Source: Caballeronia udeis (GTDB lineage Bacteria > Pseudomonadota > Gammaproteobacteria > Burkholderiales > Burkholderiaceae). Taken from it: a stretch of DNA of 64,000 nucleotides. A model generated the notes under the pieces. The model made no database searches and had not been told where the DNA came from. It saw only the letters and a list, made by a program, of their open reading frames with translations. A program made the position numbers and the translations under genes. Positions 7,626-16,190 of the stretch are shown here, piece after piece. Positions within the stretch are counted from its first letter, which is position 1. Each line of letters opens with the position of its first letter. Location of the stretch: NCBI RefSeq assembly GCF_001544555.2, contig NZ_FCOK02000033.1, positions 30,650 through 94,649 of the forward strand, written 5' to 3'.

Positions 7626-9071
7626 ATGAACGGACACATCAGCGCAGCAGAAGAGGAGGCGGCGGCCGTCGCCGATAGCGTCGAACGGGACGTGGCGGAA
7701 CAGGTCGCACGGGCGCGCACGGCCCAGAAAGAATTCGAGCAAGCGGGGCAGGAAGTCCTGGACGCAGCCGCCGCCGCTGCGGCATGGGCGATCATGGAGC
7801 CGGGCCGTAACCGGCAACTGGCGGAACTCGCCGTGCGAGACACAGGCCTTGGCAACGCCGACGACAAGTTTCGCAAGAACTATCGGAAGACGCTGGGTCT
7901 TTTGCGCGACTTGCACGACGCCAAAACCTGCGGCGTGATCAGCCGGAATGCAGCCAACGGAATTGTCGAAATCGCGCGCGCAGTGGGGGTTGTTGCGGCG
8001 ATCACACCGTCGACCAACCCTGCCGCCACGCCCGCCAACAAGATCATCAACGCGCTGAAATGCGGCAATGCGGTAATCGTTGCACCTTCGCCGAAGGGCT
8101 ATTCGTCTTGCGCGCTGCTGATCGAATTCATCCACGCGCAATTCGCCAAGGTGGGCTTGTCGCCCGATCTCGTCCAGGTGCTGCCGCCGCCCATCACCAA
8201 GGCGGCAACGGCCGCGCTCCTGCGGCACTGCGATCTGGTCGTCGCCACGGGGTCCCAGGCCAATGTCCGCATGGCTTATGCCAGCGGGACGCCCGCGTTC
8301 GGCGTGGGTGCGGGGAACGTGGCGTCGATTGTTGCCGCATCGGCGGATCTGAATGACGCGGCGCGGAAAATCCGCCTCTCCAAGACTTTCGACAACGCCA
8401 CCAGTTGCTCGTCCGAAAACAGTGTCGTGATGGTGGAGGCGGTGTACCGGCCAGCACTCGGCGCACTCGCTGAAAACGGCGGGGTGTTGCTCGACGCGGC
8501 TCAGAAAGAACGCCTGCAAGCCGTGATGTGGACCGGGGGCAAGCTCTCCGCCTGCTGCACGGCGAAGTCAGCAGTTGAAATTGCGCGGTTGGCGGGTCTT
8601 GATGACATCGCGGCCAAGGCGCCGGCTTTCCTGATGGTCGAGGAAGACGGTTTCGGCGCGGACCATCCGTTCTCCGGCGAAAAGCTTTCACCTGTGCTGA
8701 CGGTTTACCGCGCAAGGGATTTCGCCGATGCGACCTCGATCGTGCAGCGCATTTATGCATACATGGGCGCGGGGCACTCGGTCGGGCTGCATTCCGCCGA
8801 TCCCGCGGAGGCCGTGCAACTCGGCATGAACTTGCCGGTTGCACGCGTTATCTCCAACCAGGCGCATTGCCTCGCAACGGGGGGCAACTTCGACAACGGC
8901 CTGCCGTTTTCGCTATCGATGGGCTGCGGCACCTGGGGCCGCAACAACTTCTCCGACAACCTCGGTTTTCGCCATTACCTGAACATTACGCGGGTCGCGT
9001 ATCCCATCGAAGAACGGGTTCCGGAGATGGACGACCTGCTCGGCGATTTCTTCAGGAGGTACGGTCGATGA
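7626..9071 (+). CDS. sauS: Acylating aldehyde dehydrogenase, probable sulfoacetaldehyde dehydrogenase SauS
   Basis: A 481-residue member of the CoA-acylating aldehyde dehydrogenase group (AdhE/EutE-like). NAD-binding segments include AVGVVAAITPSTNPAATP; the nucleophilic cysteine is Cys261 in FDNATSCSSENSVVM. In C. necator, SauS reduces sulfoacetyl-CoA to sulfoacetaldehyde with NADPH. The assignment rests on the family plus the order dehydrogenase, acyl-CoA ligase, MFS transporter with xsc and pta in the same island. The stop overlaps the ligase start (ATGA), so the two are coupled. A GGAG lies 9 nt before the ATG. Acetaldehyde or succinate-semialdehyde acylating activity cannot be excluded from sequence alone. 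Confidence 0.8.
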   Translation: MNGHISAAEEEAAAVADSVERDVAEQVARARTAQKEFEQAGQEVLDAAAAAAAWAIMEPGRNRQLAELAVRDTGLGNADDKFRKNYRKTLGLLRDLHDAKTCGVISRNAANGIVEIARAVGVVAAITPSTNPAATPANKIINALKCGNAVIVAPSPKGYSSCALLIEFIHAQFAKVGLSPDLVQVLPPPITKAATAALLRHCDLVVATGSQANVRMAYASGTPAFGVGAGNVASIVAASADLNDAARKIRLSKTFDNATSCSSENSVVMVEAVYRPALGALAENGGVLLDAAQKERLQAVMWTGGKLSACCTAKSAVEIARLAGLDDIAAKAPAFLMVEEDGFGADHPFSGEKLSPVLTVYRARDFADATSIVQRIYAYMGAGHSVGLHSADPAEAVQLGMNLPVARVISNQAHCLATGGNFDNGLPFSLSMGCGTWGRNNFSDNLGFRHYLNITRVAYPIEERVPEMDDLLGDFFRRYGR

Positions 9072-10693
9072 ACACGCCTGCCACCTTGCGTGCGTTGATC
9101 GACGAACGCGCCACGCAGTTCCCCGACAAACCTTTCCTGCTCGCGCCAGCCGACGACGAGACGAATTCGACGTCGAACGCCAGTCGCGCGGGCGTGCTGA
9201 CGTTTGGTCAATTACGCGACGCTTGCCAGACGCTTGATTCTCGCTTTCGCGACGCGGGGTTGAAGCCGGGCGATGTTGTCTCGGTGTTCATGGGCAACGG
9301 CATCCAGACCGCCACGCTGCTGCTCGCCGCGATGTACAGCGGTCTCGTGGCCAATCCGTTGAACCTGCTATGCCAGCCGTCACAGGTGCGTTACATCGTC
9401 GAGCATTCCGACACACGAGCGATATTTGTATCCGGGGAATCGCGGGCTGCGATTACGTCTGCCATTGCGGCGTTGCGCGAGGAAGGTTTCAATCGCGAGA
9501 TCCTGCTTGTCACCACGGAGCCTGACGCGCTTGAAGCGCCGGTGTTCGCACCACTGGAACTCGCGCTCGCCGATGCCGCAGCACAGCCTGTAGTGCGGCC
9601 TGTTGCATTGAAGCTGGTTACCGTCAGCGAGAACCCGCCGTGTGCCCAAGACGTTGCGCTTCTCATGTACACGTCGGGGACGACCGGTCAGCCCAAAGGG
9701 GTGCTCCTGACGCATCGAAACCTTATGGTGAACGCGCGCACTATTACAGCCGAGCATCGCCTCACCACCGACGATCGCGTGCTCGCCTCGCTGCCGCTCT
9801 TTCATATCAACGGCCTCGTGGTGACGCTCCTGGCGCCGCTGTTTCACGGCGGGTCAGTCGTGGTGCCACCGCGTTTTTCCGCTCGCACGTTCTGGCGCGA
9901 TGTTACGCGCCACGGCTGCACCTGGATCAATGTCGTGCCTACGATCGTCGCTTATCTTCTCAACCAGCAGGATGACCACGCCTTTGACCTGTCCGCGCTC
10001 AAGTTCTGCCGCAGTGCGTCCGCGGCGCTGCCGGCCGAGCATCACCGGGCGTTCGAAGCACGCTTTGGCCTCGGAGTGATTGAAACAATGGGTATGACGG
10101 AGACCGCTGCTCCTGTATTTAGTAATCCCTATGAAATGGAGCGGCGGCGGGTTGGCAGTATCGGCTTGCCATCCGGTGCGAACGCCCGGGTGATCGACGC
10201 GCACGGCCGTGACTGTGCCAACGACGAATGCGGCGAGATCGTGTTGTGCGGCGAACAGGTGATGAGCGGTTACTACAAGCGCCCGGAAGAGACGAAAGCG
10301 GCGTTCACCGAGGACGGCTGGCTGCGCACGGGTGACCTCGGCTACCGCGATGCGGAAGGCTATTTCTACATCAATGGCCGCTCGAAGGAACTGATCATCA
10401 AGGGCGGCGAGAACATCGCGCCGCGCGAGATTGATGAGGCATTGCTGAAACACCCGGGCGTGCTGGACGCAGCGGCGGTCGGCATGCCGGATACCGATTA
10501 TGGCCAGGAGATCGTGGCTTTCGTCGTGCCGCGCGAGCCTGACGGTCCGCTCGCCCTCGATCTCGCCGATCTCAGGGATCACTGCCTGCGCGAACTCGGC
10601 CGCTTCAAGACGCCGAAGGAATTCCGCCTGATAGATGAGCTGCCGCGCGGGCCGTCGGGTAAGGTGCAGCGGCTGAAACTGCTGCAAAGCTGA
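9068..10693 (+). CDS. sauT: AMP-forming acyl-CoA ligase, probable sulfoacetate-CoA ligase SauT
   Basis: A 541-residue ANL-superfamily adenylate-forming ligase. The P-loop-like motif YTSGTTGQPKG, the hinge region DGWLRTGDLGYRD, and the C-terminal catalytic lysine in RGPSGKVQR (Lys532) are intact. SauT in C. necator activates sulfoacetate to sulfoacetyl-CoA at the cost of ATP to AMP, feeding SauS. It starts at ATG 9068, overlapping the SauS stop by 4 bases; the reading frame is open further upstream, but that part lies inside sauS. General family resemblance would also allow other small carboxylates, so the substrate is inferred from the operon. Confidence 0.8.
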   Translation: MNTPATLRALIDERATQFPDKPFLLAPADDETNSTSNASRAGVLTFGQLRDACQTLDSRFRDAGLKPGDVVSVFMGNGIQTATLLLAAMYSGLVANPLNLLCQPSQVRYIVEHSDTRAIFVSGESRAAITSAIAALREEGFNREILLVTTEPDALEAPVFAPLELALADAAAQPVVRPVALKLVTVSENPPCAQDVALLMYTSGTTGQPKGVLLTHRNLMVNARTITAEHRLTTDDRVLASLPLFHINGLVVTLLAPLFHGGSVVVPPRFSARTFWRDVTRHGCTWINVVPTIVAYLLNQQDDHAFDLSALKFCRSASAALPAEHHRAFEARFGLGVIETMGMTETAAPVFSNPYEMERRRVGSIGLPSGANARVIDAHGRDCANDECGEIVLCGEQVMSGYYKRPEETKAAFTEDGWLRTGDLGYRDAEGYFYINGRSKELIIKGGENIAPREIDEALLKHPGVLDAAAVGMPDTDYGQEIVAFVVPREPDGPLALDLADLRDHCLRELGRFKTPKEFRLIDELPRGPSGKVQRLKLLQS

Positions 10694-10832
10694 TCCGCAA
10701 AGCCCGGCGACATCCACTTACGCGAAGGGAAGCACACGACACAGGAACGCGCATTACGGAACAAGCAACAAGCAGCACCGAAGCACCGATCACGAACGTC
10801 AAAGACGTCACATGGAAGAGACAGGAGACAGC

Positions 10833-12224
10833 ATGGAACAGCAACAGACGCATCCGCGGCGTGTGAAGACGCGTCACATCATTCTTGCAGTCATGTGCCT
10901 GATGTATTTCATCTCGTACATCGATCGCGTGAACATTGCCGTGGCAGGTCCCATCATCCGGCATGAGATGGGACTGACTTCGGGGCAGCTTGGCCTCGTG
11001 TTCTCCGCGTTCGCGTATCCGTATGCCGTCATGCAGATCGTGGGGGGATGGCTTGCGGACAAGTACGGACCCAAGCGCGTGCTGACCGTGCTATCGCTCA
11101 TCTGGGGCGTTGCAACACTTGCGACCGGTTTCGCCGGCAGCGTGGCGATGCTCGTGGGCTTGCGTTTCATGCTCGGCGTGGGGGAGGGCGGTGCATTCCC
11201 GACGGCTACCCGTGCCTTTACCTACTGGATGCCGGTCGCCGAACGCGGTTTTGCGCAGGGCATCACGCATAGCTTCGCGCGGCTCGGCGGCGCCGTGACG
11301 CCGCCACTCGTACTCGCGGTGGTCGCGACAGGCGGATGGCGCGATGCGTTCATCCTGCTCGGTGCCGCAAGTCTTGCGTGGACCGTGCTTTATTTGTGCG
11401 TGTTCACAAACTCTCCCGAACAGCACCGTCGCATCACGCCGCAAGAAACAGCGGAGATCGGTTATCGCGTGGGCGACTGCGACCGGGCCAAACATTCCGC
11501 TACACCGTGGCGAAAACTCATGCACCGGATGTGGCTGGTGACTTTCGTCGATTTTTGCTACGGCTGGCTGCTGTGGGTGTATTTGACGTGGCTGCCGTCC
11601 TATCTCAAGGAGTCGCGGGGATTCGACCTCAAGCAACTCGCGCTCTTCACCGCGTTGCCGCTGCTGGCGGGCGTGATAGGCGATACGCTCGGCGGGACCT
11701 TGTCCGACCTGATCTTCAAGATGACTGGCCGGCTGCGTTTCGCTCGTTGTTCAATCCTTGTGGTCGGGCTGGGGGGCTCGCTCGCATTCCTGGTGCCTAT
11801 GGTTAGTACAGCGAATCCGCTGACGGCCGTGCTGTTCCTGTCGGCGTCGTTCTTCTTCCTGGAGATCACCAATCCCGTGCTCTGGACACTGCCGCTCGAT
11901 ATCGCGGGCAAATACGCGGGCACCGCCGGCGGCATGATGAACACCGGCTTCGGCGTGGCAGGCATGGTGTCACCGGTCGTGTTCGGTTACCTGATCGAAA
12001 CAACCGGCAGCTATAACGTGCCGTTCACCATCTCGGCGTGCCTGCTTGGCGTGGGCATGGTGGCGGCGCTGTTCATCAACCCGCTGAAAACCGTTGATGC
12101 CGACGAGGAACGCGACCGCACCGCGGGTACCTCGCTCGACGGCGTGCCGGCGTTCGCGCACGCAGCACCCGGCCTGGCGCTTGAGCGGCATCACTTGCGC
12201 CGGCCGTTGCGCTGGCGCAAGTGA
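10833..12224 (+). CDS. sauU: MFS transporter (anion:cation symporter type), probable sulfoacetate importer SauU
   Basis: A 463-residue, 12-helix MFS carrier of the anion:cation symporter branch: YIDRVNIAVAGPIIRHEMGLTSGQLG followed by GGWLADKYGPKRVLTVLSLIWG. The C-terminus is hydrophilic and variable. The start at 10833 is favoured by AGGAG (10823-10827) 5 nt upstream; the ATG at 10812 has no such site. It lies 139 bp after the ligase and completes the sauSTU order described for C. necator, so sulfoacetate uptake is the likely role. It converges with the dehydrogenase gene downstream (42 bp gap containing repeated CTTGAGTCTG). Confidence 0.8.
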   Translation: MEQQQTHPRRVKTRHIILAVMCLMYFISYIDRVNIAVAGPIIRHEMGLTSGQLGLVFSAFAYPYAVMQIVGGWLADKYGPKRVLTVLSLIWGVATLATGFAGSVAMLVGLRFMLGVGEGGAFPTATRAFTYWMPVAERGFAQGITHSFARLGGAVTPPLVLAVVATGGWRDAFILLGAASLAWTVLYLCVFTNSPEQHRRITPQETAEIGYRVGDCDRAKHSATPWRKLMHRMWLVTFVDFCYGWLLWVYLTWLPSYLKESRGFDLKQLALFTALPLLAGVIGDTLGGTLSDLIFKMTGRLRFARCSILVVGLGGSLAFLVPMVSTANPLTAVLFLSASFFFLEITNPVLWTLPLDIAGKYAGTAGGMMNTGFGVAGMVSPVVFGYLIETTGSYNVPFTISACLLGVGMVAALFINPLKTVDADEERDRTAGTSLDGVPAFAHAAPGLALERHHLRRPLRWRK

Positions 12225-12266
12225 AGGGCGGCTCTTGAGTCTGGTCCTTGAGTCTGACCCTGGAGT

Positions 12267-13178
12267 TCAGCTCTTGAGTTTGCGCAGGCGCCAGATCAGG
12301 CTGGACGTGTCGAAGCGTTTACCGCCAAGGGCCTGCACGTCGCCGTAGAACTGGTCGACGAGCGCGGTCACGGGCAGCGAAGCGCCGTTGCGCTTCGCTT
12401 CGTCGAGACAGAAGCCCAGGTCCTTGCGCATCCAGTCGACGGCAAAGCCATAGTCGAACTTGCCGTCGATCATGGTCTTGCCGCGATTGTCCATCTGCCA
12501 GCTCGCCGCCGCGCCCTTGCCGATCACATCGAGTACGAGCGGCATGTCGAGGCCCGACAACTGGCCGAAATTGATAGCCTCCGACAGGCCCTGAACCAGT
12601 CCGGCGATGCAGATCTGGTTGACCATCTTCGCCAGTTGTCCGGCGCCGGCCGGGCCGATCAACGTGACGGCCGTCGCGTAGTGGTCGAGGGTCGCGCGGA
12701 CTTGATCAAAAACCTCCGAAGCGCCGCCGCACATGATGGTGAGCTTGCCGTTCTGCGCGCCTGCCTGGCCGCCGGACACGGGGGCGTCCACGAAGGCCAG
12801 CCCGCGTGCGTCCGCGATCTCCGCCAACTCACGCGCGACGTTGGCGGATGCTGTGGTGTGATCGACGAATGCGGTTCCCTGTGTCATGCCGGCGAAAGCG
12901 CCGTCGTCGCCCAGCGTGATGCTGCGCAGGTCGTCGTCGTTGCCCACGCACGCCAGCACCAGGTCTGCTTTCGATGCGGCTTCGCGCGGTGTCCGCGCCG
13001 TCTGTCCGCCGTGCTCGGCGACCCATTGTTCCGCCTTGGCGTGCGTCCGGTTGTACACCGTGACGTCGAGGCCGGCTTTGGCGAGGTGGCCGGCCATCGG
13101 ATAACCCATGATGCCTAGTCCAAGAAACGCGACACGGCGCACAGAGCCGCCGGAAGAGGAGTTTGCAGGTTCGCTCAC
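12267..13178 (-). CDS. NAD(P)-dependent beta-hydroxyacid dehydrogenase family oxidoreductase
   Basis: A 303-residue member of the 3-hydroxyisobutyrate/6-phosphogluconate dehydrogenase family. It has the Rossmann motif FLGLGIMGYPMAGHL, the substrate-binding DAPVSGG (131-137), and the catalytic lysine Lys184 in GAGQLAKMVNQ. Relatives reduce succinic semialdehyde, tartronate semialdehyde or sulfolactaldehyde (YihU). Beside a sulfoacetaldehyde-producing island it could interconvert sulfoacetaldehyde and isethionate, or handle an unrelated semialdehyde; the sequence does not decide. The start is GTG 13178 with AAGG just upstream. It is last in a leftward group after the IclR and GNAT genes. Confidence 0.85.
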   Translation of the reverse strand: MSEPANSSSGGSVRRVAFLGLGIMGYPMAGHLAKAGLDVTVYNRTHAKAEQWVAEHGGQTARTPREAASKADLVLACVGNDDDLRSITLGDDGAFAGMTQGTAFVDHTTASANVARELAEIADARGLAFVDAPVSGGQAGAQNGKLTIMCGGASEVFDQVRATLDHYATAVTLIGPAGAGQLAKMVNQICIAGLVQGLSEAINFGQLSGLDMPLVLDVIGKGAAASWQMDNRGKTMIDGKFDYGFAVDWMRKDLGFCLDEAKRNGASLPVTALVDQFYGDVQALGGKRFDTSSLIWRLRKLKS

Positions 13179-13311
13179 GTGTGGATCCTTTCAGAGTGGG
13201 AGAGAGAAAAACCGATTATCCCAGCGATGCAGGGCGTTTGCTTTACAGCCGCTGCGCCGGACGCGGGTCGATTGTTCCAGGTGTCTCTTATCCTCAGGGG
13301 AATTTAGCGCG

Positions 13312-13647
13312 TCAAATCCGGACGAGCAGGCCCTCGAGCATGAGATGGCGGCAAAGCGTTTCGAAGGCGGGCGACAATGGACAGGTGTCCGGGGCGACGC
13401 CGACAGGCTGACCCATCTCGCGGCATGCGAAAGCGAGCAGGGTATGAGCGATCCCGCTTCGTCGATAGGCCGGCTCAACCTCGACATCCAGCAGCGTTGC
13501 TGACGTTGTGTTTGCGTGGATATCGTTGTCGAAACGTAATTCACCGACCTGCTGATCGCGATGAAACGCCGTCGCGCGCATGCCTTCATCGTCAAGTCCG
13601 ATCCGGATCACCCGGTTGCATCGGTCCTTGAATACCAGCACACGCAT
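13312..13647 (-). CDS. Small GNAT-like acetyltransferase
   Basis: A 111-residue protein whose middle (ATLLDVEVEPAYRRSGIAHTLLAFACREMGQPVGV) matches motif A of GNAT N-acetyltransferases, including the acetyl-CoA-binding RRSGIAHTLL turn. The fold is short and the N-terminal strand region is reduced, so it may be a minimal GNAT. It is co-directional between the IclR regulator (49 bp upstream) and the dehydrogenase (133 bp downstream). The substrate is unknown. Confidence 0.7.
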   Translation of the reverse strand: MRVLVFKDRCNRVIRIGLDDEGMRATAFHRDQQVGELRFDNDIHANTTSATLLDVEVEPAYRRSGIAHTLLAFACREMGQPVGVAPDTCPLSPAFETLCRHLMLEGLLVRI

Positions 13648-13696
13648 GTCACTCCCCTTGATGAAGCGGCGTCTCCGTTTTCAGGTACGGGATACG

Positions 13697-14458
13697 CTAG
13701 AAAGTTTTCGCGAGCTCCCGCGCGGCTTCTTGCATCCGCGGGACGAATTCGAGCGCGCGTGACAGCGGCGCCCGTGAGACGGGCGCATGCACGGCTATAG
13801 CCGCGATGCATTGATCGTTTGCGTCCATTACCGGTGCAGCCACGCAAACAATGCCGACCACGAACTCCTCATTGTCGATGGCGACGCGCTTGCGCGCGGT
13901 CCGGTCCAGTTCTGCTTCGAGCAGTTCAGGGTCGGTGATGGTGTTCGCCGTGAGGCGCTCAAGTTTCAGCGCACGAACGATCGCGCTGCGCTGTTCGCGT
14001 GTTTGCATCGCCAGCAGCAGCTTGCCGCTTGCGCTGCAATAGACGGGGACATGGGAGCCGGGTTTCAGATCGAGCCGCAGCGGCCACGGCGCTTCCATCC
14101 TGTCGAGATAGAGCACTTGCGCCCCGTGAAGCATGGTCAGGTTGCAGGTCTCGCCGAGATCGGCGACGAGGCGCGCGAGGATTGCATGACGCACGCGGCG
14201 TGCACCGGAGTGCATCATTACGCCAAGGCCCAGTTGAGCGAGACGGGGCCCGATGACGTACGCGTTCTTGTGATCGGGTGCGCGGATCACGAGGCCGCCC
14301 GCTTCGAGCGAAGCCAGCATCCGGTGCAGCGACGCCTTGGGCAAACCCACGTCGTGCGCAATGTCCGCAAGCGACACGGGTCCCTCTGCGGCGACCAGAT
14401 GTTCGAGCAGCGCGAACGTGCGCAGCGTCGGCGTGTGCGCTTCCTTCATTTGCGTCAT
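13697..14458 (-). CDS. IclR-family regulator (copy 2 of the near-duplicate pair)
   Basis: A 253-residue IclR protein, a close paralogue of the one at 1412-2167 (for example LADIAHDVGLPKASLHRMLASLEAGGLVIR and LGETCNLTMLHGAQVLYLDRMEAPWPLRLDLKPGS). The frame is open to 14623, but the first 55 codons do not match the paralogue; start ATG 14458 (MTQMKEAHTPTLRTF) aligns with the paralogue's N-terminus. It is transcribed away from the PhnW-family gene. The 107-bp block at 14671-14777 carries a leftward promoter and CGGAAC-N5-GTTCCG dyad pointing at this gene, and the same block drives xsc, so it is the best candidate regulator of both. Confidence 0.88.
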   Translation of the reverse strand: MTQMKEAHTPTLRTFALLEHLVAAEGPVSLADIAHDVGLPKASLHRMLASLEAGGLVIRAPDHKNAYVIGPRLAQLGLGVMMHSGARRVRHAILARLVADLGETCNLTMLHGAQVLYLDRMEAPWPLRLDLKPGSHVPVYCSASGKLLLAMQTREQRSAIVRALKLERLTANTITDPELLEAELDRTARKRVAIDNEEFVVGIVCVAAPVMDANDQCIAAIAVHAPVSRAPLSRALEFVPRMQEAARELAKTF

Positions 14459-14965
14459 TCTGGAAAACGGGTCGGTCAGATTGTAGGCAAGCCTTCCGCC
14501 ATCGTCAGTTTGTGCGGTCCCGTGGCTACCTGGGTACGCGGCGCCAATCTCAATTCGGGAACGAGTTTCACCGGCGTCGATCAGGTCCTCGGCAGTAGTC
14601 GTTTCGGTGTAGTCGGTCGGCACGGCGAATCCGGATCAAAGAGGTTCTGACACATGGTCTCGTTTTTCATATAAAACGGAACACATAGTTCCGAAAAACG
14701 ATGTTAATGTAGAAAGATAAAATAAGATCAATCCATCGTCAATCCATATTTTCAATAAACGGTACGATTTGTATCTATTAATGATACGTTTCTGGGCCAC
14801 GGCCACGGCCGGGGCCAAGGCATCGCCACAGACGGTACGCGGTTAAAATGTCGCCATGCGCCGAGGGCCTTGGCATACGTGAACGCCTCGCAGCCTGCGA
14901 ATCACACGCCCATCTACTCTTCGTGCAGCCTTTGAACGCCACACATCGATACGGATACCTTTCCC
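14459..14965. other. Long regulatory region between IclR and the PhnW-family gene
   Basis: A 507-bp gap. An AT-rich core (about 14660-14790) contrasts with the GC-rich flanks and holds the inverted-repeat block described separately, plus the dyad GTATC-N7-GATAC at 14771-14787. The part nearest the transaminase (14800-14965) shows nothing recognisable and no strong Shine-Dalgarno before its ATG. Confidence 0.6.
14671..14777 (-). promoter_or_regulatory. Inverted-repeat promoter/operator block, copy A (reads toward IclR)
   Basis: These 107 bp match 19080-19186 in inverted orientation with 90 identical positions and no gaps. Read leftward it holds TTGACG (14737-14742), a 17-bp spacer and TATCTT (14714-14719), then the dyad CGGAAC-N5-GTTCCG (14677-14693) just downstream of the predicted start of transcription. 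The outermost 25 bp, toward the transaminase, are identical in both copies and contain GGTAC-N5-GTATC, a weaker dyad with the same spacing. An IclR repressor site is the likely meaning. Confidence 0.75.
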
Positions 14966-16126
14966 ATGAATCAATCCGCGGTCCTCGAACCAGCCGCTAC
15001 CGAAACGGGCGATCCCTTCCTCCTGACGCCCGGACCGTTGACTACCTCTCGTACCGTCAAGGCATCGATGGTGCACGACTGGGGCTCGCGTGATGCGAGT
15101 TTCATCGCAATCAACAAGGCCGTGCTTGCGCGACTCGCGGAGATCGTTCACGGCGGGGGCGCCTATATAACCGTGCCCATGCAAGGTTCCGGCACGTTTG
15201 CCGTCGAAGCCATGCTGACCAGTTTCGTGCCGCCTGCGGGCAAGGTCCTCGTGCTCATCAACGGCGCTTATGGTCAGCGCGCGAAACGCATTCTCGACAT
15301 TGCCCGGCGCAAGACCGTCACGCATGAAACGGCCGAAGACGCGCCGCCGGACCTGAAAAAGGTCGAGGCCATATTGAAGCGCACGCCTTCGATCACGCAT
15401 ATATTCGTCGTCCATTGCGAGACGACCTCGGGCATTCTCAACCCGATTGCCGAGATCGGTGCACTTGCGGCCAAGTACAAAAAGAGCTATCTCATCGACT
15501 CGATGAGCGCGTTCGGTGCACTGCCTGTTGATGCACCTGCGATTCACGCCGACGCGGTGGCGGCTTCGTCGAACAAGTGCATAGAAGGCGTACCGGGACT
15601 CGGTTTTGTCGTGTGCCGGCGCGACGCGCTTGCAGCGACGAAGGGCAACGCCACCACGCTGGTTCTCGATCTGTACGACCAGTGGGCGAATTTCGAAAAG
15701 ACCGGGCAGTACCGGTTCACGCCACCTACGCATGTGATCGTCGCGTTTCACCAGGCGCTCGAGGAATTCAATGCGGAGGGCGGTGTCGAGGGGCGAGGGG
15801 GACGGTATCGGAACAACTGCCGCGTGCTGGTCGACGGTATGAAGGCGCTCGGTTTTGAGCTCTTGCTGAAGACGGATTTGCAGGCGCCGATCATCGTGAC
15901 CTTCCGGATGCCTGGCCATCCGGGTTTTGTCTTCGAGCGTTTCTACGATGGCCTCAAAACGCGCGGTTATGTGATCTATCCCGGCAAACTGACGATCGCG
16001 GAATCGTTTCGTATCGGCTGCATCGGCCGGCTCCACGAAAAGGAGATGCACGGTTTGATCGCCGCCGTGCGCGATGTGCTCGATGAAATGGAAATAACCA
16101 GCCTGAGCGCCACGGCTGCCGCATAG
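14966..16126 (+). CDS. phnW: PhnW-family class V transaminase (2-aminoethylphosphonate or taurine type)
   Basis: A 386-residue class V aminotransferase resembling 2-aminoethylphosphonate:pyruvate transaminase: LLTPGPLTTSRTVKASMVHDWGSRD, MQGSGTFAVEAML, the PLP-binding aspartate in YLIDSMSAFGALP (Asp178), Schiff-base Lys204 in ASSNKCIEGVPGLGFV, and the C-terminal RIGCIGRL. The classical reaction yields phosphonoacetaldehyde, but no phosphonatase, PhnY or PhnA is nearby; xsc-pta is. Transamination of taurine to sulfoacetaldehyde would fit the island. This is inference: known taurine transaminases (Tpa) are class III. The gene converges with the CobT/CobS-like pair, 64 bp away. Confidence 0.85.
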   Translation: MNQSAVLEPAATETGDPFLLTPGPLTTSRTVKASMVHDWGSRDASFIAINKAVLARLAEIVHGGGAYITVPMQGSGTFAVEAMLTSFVPPAGKVLVLINGAYGQRAKRILDIARRKTVTHETAEDAPPDLKKVEAILKRTPSITHIFVVHCETTSGILNPIAEIGALAAKYKKSYLIDSMSAFGALPVDAPAIHADAVAASSNKCIEGVPGLGFVVCRRDALAATKGNATTLVLDLYDQWANFEKTGQYRFTPPTHVIVAFHQALEEFNAEGGVEGRGGRYRNNCRVLVDGMKALGFELLLKTDLQAPIIVTFRMPGHPGFVFERFYDGLKTRGYVIYPGKLTIAESFRIGCIGRLHEKEMHGLIAAVRDVLDEMEITSLSATAAA

Positions 16127-16190
16127 GGACATAGCGGGCGCCATGCTCGGCATGCTGGGTATCCAAGCGCATTTGGTTTCCATCGCGTGC

